From positions 62,001 through 126,000 of the forward strand of contig NW_019174013.1 of NCBI RefSeq assembly GCF_001642475.1: DNA of 64,000 nt. The letters run 5' to 3'. Below, in pieces: positions 56,071 to 64,000 of this stretch (the stretch's first letter is position 1; each line of letters begins with the position of its first letter). This stretch comes from Fonsecaea monophora. Taxonomy: Eukaryota > Ascomycota > Eurotiomycetes > Chaetothyriales > Herpotrichiellaceae. A program made the translations under genes and the position numbers. The notes beneath the pieces are model-generated. The model was not told the DNA's origin. It ran no database searches and saw only the letters and a program-made list of their open reading frames with translations.

Positions 56071-58339
56071 GGCTGCTACCAAGCGTGGCAAAAATGGGAA
56101 CTTCCTCCAAAAGTCTGGGAATGGCTCGGTATCGCGAGCAAATCGAGGCGTTCTCACTCTGCAGAGGGCGGCACCCAGAGATGTTTAATATAGCCACCAT
56201 TCTCTGGTCGAGTGGACACAGAAACATCGTCACAACCCACATCCAAAGTCACCTATACCGAGGTGTGACTGATCTTTTCTGGGCGGGGTCACTTTGCAGG
56301 GTTTGACACTGGTCATCTGTGTGCCATCTTGCGGGTGGATAATGCTGTCGGCAGTTGGACCACAGCTTCGGTGAAATCAACTGTTGATACAACACTGTCA
56401 GTTTGTGATCTCGCAGCGGATAGTGCGGCGCAGGCGATTCTCCATTCGGACTTCCAAGTCTATACGTAATCGAGTGCGTGTCCGAGATATACCCCGCGTT
56501 GGTGGAGTGTAGTTGAGATGCGTCTTTGCAGGACCATGCGAATCGCAAGATGTTGAGCATGGAGGTCCTCCGGAGCACTAGAGTGCAGAAGGCAGCTGGG
56601 AAGACGAGCGTTTCCAAGTGCTTGATTGATGGATTCTGTCCGGAATCCTGGGACCATTCTAGTCTCGCATAGATGGGGCCCCGGAGAAGGTGGAGAGGGA
56701 AGGGTTGGAGGATGGTGTCGGCAGACTTCCATTTGGGAGGTGATGGTGAAAGAGAAACTCTGCTGAAGTCGAAATTTGGGTATATTCTGACCAGGCTCAC
56801 TGAATAGCACAATGGATTCGAGGCGAATACGACCGAGAGCTCGGTCCTCTACCTTGGATGTCAGGAGTAGATCGTATCTAGACCCACATCGGAGCAGCAT
56901 TGCAGAAAGCTTGGTGGGCCAAGGCGCGCATTTTCTGGGGCTTTATATAGACCCCGCTGGTCCCGCGAAACTTCCCAAGCCGTGTGCCCTTGCTTCACGT
57001 CGTACCTAGACGGTCAACTAGTCCCACTGACTCGGACGGCGCACCACGAGGTGCAGATGTCTCTCATATTGCTTCCATCACGGGACTCGGAAAGCTGCCG
57101 TAGAATATGTGGCCAGAGACAGATGATGGCTGATTGGTGGCGCTGTCTTTACATTGTGGTCTGGGTCCGATCTCCCCAAATCTTTGACTGTCCCGACAGG
57201 AATACCGGTCTCGTTAACTGCTGTTCGGGTGCCGATGGATCTCCGCCTATACTCGTACGCTGCGGGGAAAGGTGGTGGGCCACTATATCGAAAGAAGTGA
57301 AAGGATGATCTGTAGCTTCCTCTTCCAGACAAAGCCCATCGTCGTTGTTGCACCCAATCGCCTACCGCTCGCTTTCTCGGAGTGTAGCTATATCACCCTG
57401 CTTCGATCTTGCGTATACCTCGGTTCGGCGAATTCTTCTTCTGTCCAGGTACTCTTGAGCCTGTAGCGTCGGGCTCGGCTATCTGCCACTATCAACAGCC
57501 CGTCGCCGCCACGAGGGTTTCATATGAGGATAACGGGTCGCTGCTGGACGACCGTAGAAGGGTGCGAGACTGGTTATTACTGTAAAACTGCCACGTGGAA
57601 GGATAGCCAACCGGCTTGGCGGTTGGCTTCAGGGTGTCGACGGTATAAATGACGTGTTATAAGGGCATTAAGACTTCTGCGAGACTCACCTCTCAGCATC
57701 GTCATTCACAACGCTGTGGTGCTGACATGACTTTCTCCGGAGCTGCAATGTTGCGCGGTAGCTAGTCGAAGGACGAGGCATGACCCCGACGTCCGGAGAT
57801 ATTTTCATCAGCAGAGTTCAAGCAGGTTTTGAAACTTGCAATAGCAGGACAGTAATGCACACAATCGCAGGACGTAAGAGGTTTCAACCTTAGTCAGAGT
57901 GTATGCAAGCAGAGAGGGTAGGTAAGCCAGTTAGTGCCGAAAAGAGAGAGACAACCTCAACCATGCCCACGTCCACGAAAGAGCGCAGTTCAGCTAGCAG
58001 ACACCGATCATGTCACCTGCGTTCCCTCTTCAGACACATCATAGTCCACATACAGCATATTGTTGCCCTATAATCCGACTCGTTGTCACCTTGATATCTG
58101 CAGCAGCACGGTTCTTCTGGCGTCAGAGACTGCGCTGCCTCGTGGTCACGGTATGGAGCATAACACAGCGAAGCAAAATTCAGAAACAGGGATAATTCGA
58201 CGCTCGTGTGAAGCCATCTCCGCTCACCAGCACACATCACATACATAATTGTTCGGAAATTGGTGTTTGTCATTTTGTATATATGTCCGTTATGATATGC
58301 TCGTGTCGACTGAGACTGCTAATATCAAGGCCCATCCCA
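56071..58339. other. Gene-poor stretch of about 2.3 kb
   Basis: Between the esterase start and the cupin stop. Open frames on both strands are short and family-free. Confidence 0.5.
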
Positions 58340-58921
58340 TCACACTCCGCCAGTCGGGTGCGTAGGATCGATCCATTTCACTCCCTCTGGGTTCTCCACC
58401 GGGACGACATCAGGGAGGTTCACCGCGATGGCCTCACCGTCACTCCTCATCAAGACGCACTCGAGCTCCTCATCCTCCTTGGCATTGATCTCCTGGTGCG
58501 GCACGTAGGGTGGCACGTAGATGAAATCCCCCGGGCCGGCCTCGGCCGTGTACTCTAGCCTGTCGCCCCAGCGCATTCGCGCCTTGCCCTTGACTATGTA
58601 GATGACACTTTCCAAATGGCCGTGGTGGTGGGCGCCGGTTTTGGCGTTGGGGTGGATCTTGACGGTGCCGGCCCACAGTTTCTGCGCCCCCGTCCTCGCG
58701 GTCGTGATGGCCGCGGCGCGACTCATTCCCGGTGTCTGCGCCGTGTTGGCGTCGAGGTGGTCGCCGGGGATGACCCGGACGCCGCTCTCTTTCCATCCAT
58801 CCGGAGGTAGATCGCTTGCGGAGTTTGCGTGAAACAGGTGAACCGGGCCAGTGTGCGAGTGCGAATGGTCGTGACCATGCGAGTGATCGTGCGTGTGAGA
58901 GTGGGAATGTTGTTCGGACAT
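58340..58921 (-). CDS. Cupin-domain protein with His-rich N-terminus
   Basis: Single exon, 193 aa from the ATG at 58921. Residues 5-25 are a histidine-rich metal-binding-like segment (HSHSHTHDHSHGHDHSHSH). The RmlC-type cupin follows: motif 1 GAHHHGHLESVIYIVKG supplies three His and one Glu, and motif 2 GDFIYVPPYVPHQEIN supplies the last His, so a metal site is intact. KMRWGDRLEY-like and ECVLMRSDGEAIAVNLPD strands complete the barrel. Small cupins of this form occur in bacteria and fungi with few tested functions. The His segment could load or sense Zn, Ni or Co; that is inference. Confidence 0.85.
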   Translation of the reverse strand: MSEQHSHSHTHDHSHGHDHSHSHTGPVHLFHANSASDLPPDGWKESGVRVIPGDHLDANTAQTPGMSRAAAITTARTGAQKLWAGTVKIHPNAKTGAHHHGHLESVIYIVKGKARMRWGDRLEYTAEAGPGDFIYVPPYVPHQEINAKEDEELECVLMRSDGEAIAVNLPDVVPVENPEGVKWIDPTHPTGGV

Positions 58922-59383
58922 GTCCACGATCTTTTGCGCTGCTGGTTTCCTTCAAAGACTCTCTGTCGGGGATGGAACTGTCAATTGTGAGAGGATCTCC
59001 TTGCAGTGTAGAAGCCTTTCCAAGCTTTTTCTTGACCAGATTTTGGATGGATCAGAGAACTCTGCCAGGTAAGAAAGAGACTAACTGCCAGCAACGTTTT
59101 GGAAACCGAGGCTGGTGCATCACCTGAGATTTGGAGAATGAGAGCGGGACGTTGTCCATACACAGAAAGGGTCGATGGCGCCATAATTTCGTGTGCCTGG
59201 CTTTACAGACCACAGTAGGTATCCGTCCGATAATCAACCGTGGGGTTCCCTTTGTGAGGCCCACAGTGGAAATTGTAGACATCAGGGCTATCTGTTCCGT
59301 AAAGCCATTGACTGGCCTGCACCCGAATGTTGAATTTGCAGAGCTGGTATCACTCTAACGAGTGAGTCGTAGCTCAGACAGCG
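58922..59383. other. Divergent promoter region of the cupin and DUF4267 genes
   Basis: 462 nt; no gene supported. Confidence 0.45.
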
Positions 59384-59872
59384 ATGTCTGTTCTTCGACT
59401 GCCACGTTCGGCCCTCTCAGTCCTGACCACTCTGATAGGCTCAGGGGCGTTCATCGTCGGCCTCTGGAGCTTCACATCTCCCAAATCCGCGGCGGCAGCG
59501 TTTGGGGGATACATGGTCCGAGCACTGGCTGCGTCTTCGAGTTCGTCAAAGCTCGACAGCTCGAGGCGTATGATGTACATCTACCCCCACGGCATCCGCA
59601 ATCTTACATTGGGGTTATCGATCCTGGCTCTTACAGCGTACTGGCAATTTGGCCAACAGTGTCGGACATCGCCCGTGGCCCGGGCAGCCGTGCAGAGAAG
59701 TCTCGGCCTCGTCATCACCGTAAACGCGTTGACGCCGATCGTGGATGCGTGGGTGAATCTGTGGGTTGCTGAGGAGGGTAAAGGCGGGGATTTGGAGAGG
59801 AATGCTGCACGGTTGCACGCGACGAGGTCGGTTTTCTGGGTCGTAGGTGGTCTTTGGTGCTTGGTTGGATGA
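59384..59872 (+). CDS. Small integral membrane protein, DUF4267 type
   Basis: Single exon, 162 aa. Four hydrophobic segments: SVLTTLIGSGAFIVGLWSF, NLTLGLSILALTAYW, LGLVITVNALTPIVDAWVN and TRSVFWVVGGLWCLVG. The order PHGIRNLTLGLSIL followed by ALTPIVDAW is the pattern of DUF4267 proteins, which are common beside accessory genes in fungi and have no known function. Expressed away from the cupin gene; a shared promoter is possible but not shown. Confidence 0.8.
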   Translation: MSVLRLPRSALSVLTTLIGSGAFIVGLWSFTSPKSAAAAFGGYMVRALAASSSSSKLDSSRRMMYIYPHGIRNLTLGLSILALTAYWQFGQQCRTSPVARAAVQRSLGLVITVNALTPIVDAWVNLWVAEEGKGGDLERNAARLHATRSVFWVVGGLWCLVG

Positions 59873-61297
59873 CTGCGTGTGGTGTTGATCTGTTCCAACA
59901 CTCGATATGTGTCTGTGTACGCAAAAGGTGTCAGCTGGTGGCCACGTTGAGACAGATTCTTGATTGTTGTAATGGAGAAGAACTCTGTTGATTGGAATGT
60001 CACCTCAGTCCCACAAATGTGTCCCTGGCTCCTGTGCGTATTGATTTTGCCGGTACAGTTATGGTGAGGTGCTCTAATTATGTCGACGGAATTGCTGCAT
60101 ATTAGAGGCTCGATCGCTTGAAAGATTGGGCCTCGCAAATTTGGCGCTTCAGCGATTGACGGGAGGCTAAGGCCTCTATTCAAAGGGGAGGGGGTTTGAA
60201 CAAGCAGCGCGAATGGGTCTTCGGGGGCGCAAAGGGACTTTCAGGGGCGGCGACGACATAACATGACAATCGTCAACACGGCTTTACTGTCAGTCACTAC
60301 AAGAGAAACAACAGTCTCTCGCACTGCCTGTACCTTACTACTACAACACAACACTGATGGATGAGATGGATGGATGGACATCTGCTCTTCTCCAAAGTCG
60401 AGCGTAAAGCTCAAGCGATGATGAAAAGAGAACCATGAAGGAAGAACAACCTAGAGCACAAGGTTTTGATTCAGTAAGTAAGAACACACGCAAGGGAGAA
60501 GGGAAAAATGTTGAACATTGAACTGAGGACCCGGCCTTGGAAAACCAAGACACACCATCCAACCCGCCTCCAACCCAGGCCACCCGGCCAGGAACTCGTG
60601 TGTACCAGAGCCCAAGAGAAGAACAACATAGGGGATAACAAAAGGAAAACAGAAGGCAGGGGATAGAGCCCAAGAGAACAAAAGGGGGCAAGAGAAGAAG
60701 AAGAAGAGGAGAGGGGGCAATGGTACACACACTCCCTGCTGGACTGGAGGCGCCTCAGTGTTTGCCTACGCTTACCTTGGGCAACTCGAGGAAAAGAAAA
60801 AAAAAGAAAGAACAAGTTTCAAAAAGTTGAGAAGACGAAGGGGTTTAAGTACCCGACGGTGAGGTCGTCCTCTTGGCGATTGTTGATCTTAGTAGAGGTC
60901 TCTTCTCAGGGAGGAAGGTATAGAGAAGCAGTGAAGATGAGAAGAGCGAATCTCTGTTGAATCAGAGCCTGATTGATGCGCCAAGGATCGATCAGGAGTG
61001 AAGGGGTTGATCTACCAGGACGCACATTGATTCAATCAATGGGTTCAGCCTTGTCAAGTCATTATTCAGCCTTGTGCTCGAGAACAAAAGCCAAATATCA
61101 ATTGTTGATCCATACAGGAATTGCTAACGCTCGGGAATTGGTACTCGAACAAGGCCTCACCACCAGATGTCACCTCCACAGTCAGTCCAAGCGCCATGAT
61201 CGTTGCCGCCATCGAATTCCCAAAGACTTTACTCCAAGCCAGTGCTGCAATCTCATGATAGTTCTTGATTGCATTCGCCAGGGCAATTTCATCCTGG
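59873..61297. other. Intergenic region of about 1.4 kb
   Basis: Contains a purine-rich GAA tract near 60695 and a TGGATGGATGGA run near 60367. Pyrimidine-rich minus-strand frames here are compositional. Confidence 0.45.
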
Positions 61298-63145
61298 CTA
61301 AACCCAGATACTGTCCCCACAATTCGTCACATTAAAATCACATCCTAACCCTGCCTCCTCACCCAGAGCTCGTAGCTGTCCTAGAATCACATCTCCTGGG
61401 GCAGGACCATCCATCAGCGTATCCTTGACATGAATAATATGTACTGTCACGCCTTTTAGAGGTTCAGGGAGTCTTTCTCGCTGGATGTTTGAGAGGGAAG
61501 ACGAATGTTGGTGAGTCTGGGTTGTCGGTATTGTTGCTGATGTGAGTGCAAGATCACCTAGAGGTTGGACAGGCGTAGTGGCAGAGTCCGCCTGGAAGGT
61601 GACGCTACGCCCACGTCCTGGAGTAGACGAGATCGCTGCATGGTCGCCTTCTCGCGGCTCGTGTGAGCGCTTTTGGCGCGTCGACGACACAGATCGATGT
61701 CCTACGTACCCGCTGGGTATAGGTTGTGGTGAAGGCAAGCCGTCGAAGTTGGCGCGTGTGACCTCCGGCGTAACGGCGAGATCTCCATTCACCGCCCGCT
61801 TTCGTTTGCGCTTCAGCTCTGATGGTGTCGGCGGCTGTCGTATCATCAGATCCGGTACCGATGAGGCTTCGGCAGGTCGGGTGGGATTCGGGCTATCTGG
61901 GGTTGTGTCCGCGACAACAGCGTCATAGGATGTCTTTTGTTTACGCCGACTCATAACACAGTTGCCCAGAAAGGTGAGCTCGGCAACCAGGTGTCTTGGG
62001 CAGAGGTGCCCGTAAAGATCCTCGTTGCGTACGCTGTCGTCATACGAACACTCGATGAAGATGCCTTTAAGCATCCCACTGGCCACTTTACCAGCCGCGT
62101 CATCCCAGATGATGTGGTTGCGAGGCGACAGACTCACCGAATCGGGTTCGACATCGCCAAAGATGAGCAGCTCGTTGCCCGTCGCGTCGTTGCGAATGAA
62201 GAATGCAGAACTCGAGACTGGCTCAAAGAGATGGCAGTTGTCCAGAATGTTCGAGGCAAGAGGCCCGCCCGGCGTTACTGGACCAGTCGACGTCTGAACT
62301 GGCCCTGGAGGATAGGCACCAGCATTCTGTGATTGTTGCTGAGCGACGGCAGCAAAATAGCCATGATCGTCCGATATCCGCGATAGTCTCCTAGAGGGAA
62401 AGTTGTAGTCGGACGCATACCCGAAAGAGTCGCCATGCTGGAAGGACGCACTGTGTGACCTCCTCTGGCATTTGCCGTGGCTCACGCTCCAGCATTTGGT
62501 TGCCAACCCATCGCAGACATTGACATAGCCTCGAGACTCACCCAGTCCTAGTCTGGGATTTCCGCCTTCGATTAGCCGTCTGTAGGTCACAAAGCCAACT
62601 CCATTGCCTTCGTCCGACAAGTTTGGCCAGAGCCAGTCGTTGAAAATGTGATTCTTGATGGCTTCAATTGTGGAGGGCAAAGCCACAATTGCTTTCGCCT
62701 CTCTGCCATATTCGAGCGCCGGAGTGTTGATGGCCATGCCCGAGAGATGATCCAGATGTGGATGCGTGATGAGAAAACCATGGAGGATTTCGCGGAAGAT
62801 GTAGAGTGCATTGGCTTTCGCACTGATGTTTGGAAAGCGAAGGCCTGCAAAAGGTCCCTTTTCCAACAGTTGCGAGTATCCCTTTGGCGGTACTTTCTCA
62901 GACATCAACGGCATTTCTCTCTGAAGGATGCGGATCATGCTGGACAAGTGCGCCCCAGCATCAACCGCGATCATGGAACTCTTGCGCCATTCCGACTGAG
63001 GCGCCCTCACCAACATTCCTGTGATATTGTCCTCGCGAGGGCCACCGGTAGACCCCAACACTATCACCTGAAAAGACGCCTCTTCTTTATTGCCCAGTTC
63101 GCGCGGCTCTGGGCCTGCATCGTGTGAGGCATGCTTCCCACGCAT
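61298..63145 (-). CDS. PDE1: Class II (low-affinity) 3',5'-cyclic-nucleotide phosphodiesterase
   Basis: Single exon, 615 aa from the ATG at 63145; an upstream in-frame GTG (63169) is not used. The metal-binding THPHLDHLSG lies at 127-136, the H-x-H-x-D-H signature of the class II PDE/metallo-beta-lactamase fold. It is preceded by VIVLGSTGGPREDNITGMLV and VDAGAHLSS, and followed by SSSAFFIRNDATGNELLIFGDVEPD and KGIFIECSYD, all conserved in PDE1. HLVAEL follows before a 150-residue Ser/Pro-rich, basic insertion (SELKRKRKR); VTVHIIHVKDTLMDG and a C-terminal SIWV close the domain. PDE1 lowers cAMP and so damps protein kinase A signalling. The insertion makes it longer than yeast Pde1. Confidence 0.93.
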   Translation of the reverse strand: MRGKHASHDAGPEPRELGNKEEASFQVIVLGSTGGPREDNITGMLVRAPQSEWRKSSMIAVDAGAHLSSMIRILQREMPLMSEKVPPKGYSQLLEKGPFAGLRFPNISAKANALYIFREILHGFLITHPHLDHLSGMAINTPALEYGREAKAIVALPSTIEAIKNHIFNDWLWPNLSDEGNGVGFVTYRRLIEGGNPRLGLGESRGYVNVCDGLATKCWSVSHGKCQRRSHSASFQHGDSFGYASDYNFPSRRLSRISDDHGYFAAVAQQQSQNAGAYPPGPVQTSTGPVTPGGPLASNILDNCHLFEPVSSSAFFIRNDATGNELLIFGDVEPDSVSLSPRNHIIWDDAAGKVASGMLKGIFIECSYDDSVRNEDLYGHLCPRHLVAELTFLGNCVMSRRKQKTSYDAVVADTTPDSPNPTRPAEASSVPDLMIRQPPTPSELKRKRKRAVNGDLAVTPEVTRANFDGLPSPQPIPSGYVGHRSVSSTRQKRSHEPREGDHAAISSTPGRGRSVTFQADSATTPVQPLGDLALTSATIPTTQTHQHSSSLSNIQRERLPEPLKGVTVHIIHVKDTLMDGPAPGDVILGQLRALGEEAGLGCDFNVTNCGDSIWV

Positions 63146-64000
63146 CGAGGGCTTTTGTCTTCCCTGCACAGGTCTTTGTTTGATTGTTTCCCGCGTCCCG
63201 CTCTTTGTGCTGCGGTGGCTTGCCTCACAATGTCTTTGTTCTCTGTCCGCAAATCCCTTAGATCTCGGTCTGGTCCGGGTTGATCCAAGTTTCGGGAGGG
63301 GGCTCGGGTAGCTGCTTCAGACTGAGGCCGAAACGGCGGGAGAACAGGTGGAGTGAGGATGAAGATCAGTTGGACCAAACGGGGTTCAAATGCTGGAGGG
63401 AAGCGAGTTGTCGTTCTCCGCGAATGTCGACTCGTCAATTACTCAAGAGGGGTCTCATTGCACGTAGCAGATGTAGGAGGTTACGAGCGTTGGAATGTGT
63501 GCAGCAGTAACCTTCGACGCAGGCATTGTCTAGCGAGGTATGTTCCAGATTCAGACTGGCTATCAAAGCACAGGATCGACGTGACAATGATAAGGATAGA
63601 CGAATGTCACATTCCAGCAACAAACAATATGCTAAAGTCAAATAAGAGTGGAAAAAGCATGTTCATGCCAATAGTTCAGTTTGTCAACTTCTTACATCCC
63701 GCATTTTGTGAGGAGAGACGCCAGCGGCTGCGTCATTCTTGTAATTTATGCTCGGGGACGGTAGAGGATGAGAAGTGGTGATTACCAGGAGGCAGGGGAC
63801 ATTGTATTCCTCAGCTACCTCCCTAAAAAAGAGTAATTGGTCATGGCCCCAGGGGGGTTTCTTACGACGGAACTGAATACGAGGTTTGAATGCAAACCGA
63901 ACGCGTGCAGGCGGCCTCAACGGTCGGGGATCCCTAATAAGAAGGCATATCCTGTCAGTTGGCTAGTGAGTGGCCAGCATCGTTTCTCCGGAAGCTCGTG
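63146..64000. other. Right-edge region upstream of PDE1
   Basis: About 850 nt with the PDE1 promoter. A minus-strand frame at 63920-63684 has no family resemblance; a gene continuing outside the window cannot be excluded. Confidence 0.4.

Noticed and set aside
39487..63145. A metabolic gene cluster linking copper ATPase, esterase, cupin and exporter
   Set aside because: Housekeeping genes (CSN7, RAX1, GCN5, OST5, RAD1) separate them and no backbone synthase is present.
1..64000. tRNA, rRNA, CRISPR and intact transposable elements
   Set aside because: Scanning by eye for B-box patterns, long direct or inverted repeats and transposase motifs gave nothing convincing; a tRNA or repeat finder could still reveal short items.

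Overview
The window is nuclear DNA from a filamentous ascomycete (Pezizomycotina). The support is dense short spliceosomal introns of about 45-180 nt with CTRAY-like branch sites, a Zn2Cys6 regulator, fungal BTB proteins, fungal forms of SEC65, OST5, RAX1 and CHK1, and clear single-copy housekeeping genes. An affiliation near Eurotiomycetes/Chaetothyriales is only a guess from gene style. I see no rRNA, tRNA, CRISPR array, intact transposon or virus. Gene models below were built by hand by joining reading frames at GT/AG (once GC/AG) sites where the protein stays in frame and family motifs continue.

Layout, left to right. 0.2-5.8 kb: the rRNA m5C methyltransferase RCM1/NSUN5 and a 1131-residue Zn2Cys6 transcription factor. 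5.9-12.5 kb: four same-strand BTB/POZ-like genes in tandem, two of which share an N-terminal phase-2 intron and a C-terminal module; this is the most unusual block. 12.8-18.3 kb (minus): SEC65 (SRP19), a Baeyer-Villiger-type flavin monooxygenase broken by a frameshift, and a secreted, probably GPI-anchored cupredoxin. 20.2-25.2 kb (minus): a transcription factor of the Fungal_trans_2/DUF3468 type without a visible zinc cluster and with an in-frame stop or a 39-nt intron, then a peroxisomal SCP2 protein ending in AKL. 26-30.6 kb: CHK1 kinase divergent from the mitotic E2 UBE2C/UBC11, then a secreted aldo-keto reductase. 33.5-39.2 kb: a cyanamide-hydratase-like HD protein and a nine-exon MFS drug transporter. 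39.5-45 kb: a CCC2-type copper P-type ATPase divergent from CSN7. 46-51.7 kb: RAX1 (RGS plus membrane anchor), GCN5, OST5 and RAD1. 52-56 kb: a TDT/SSU1-type anion exporter and a secreted type-B carboxylesterase. 58.3-63.2 kb: a His-rich cupin, a DUF4267 membrane protein and class II cAMP phosphodiesterase PDE1.

Functional threads: CHK1 and RAD1 are both DNA-damage checkpoint components, although 23 kb apart. The copper ATPase could supply secreted cuproenzymes and lies in the same window as a cupredoxin, but no operon-like grouping is implied. The housekeeping genes are interspersed with accessory, environment-facing genes (monooxygenase, MFS pump, cyanamide hydratase, esterase, sulfite-type exporter, cupin). 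Several long stretches (18.3-20.2, 22.0-24.6, 30.6-33.5, 34.3-36.7, 56.1-58.3 kb) hold no gene that I can support.
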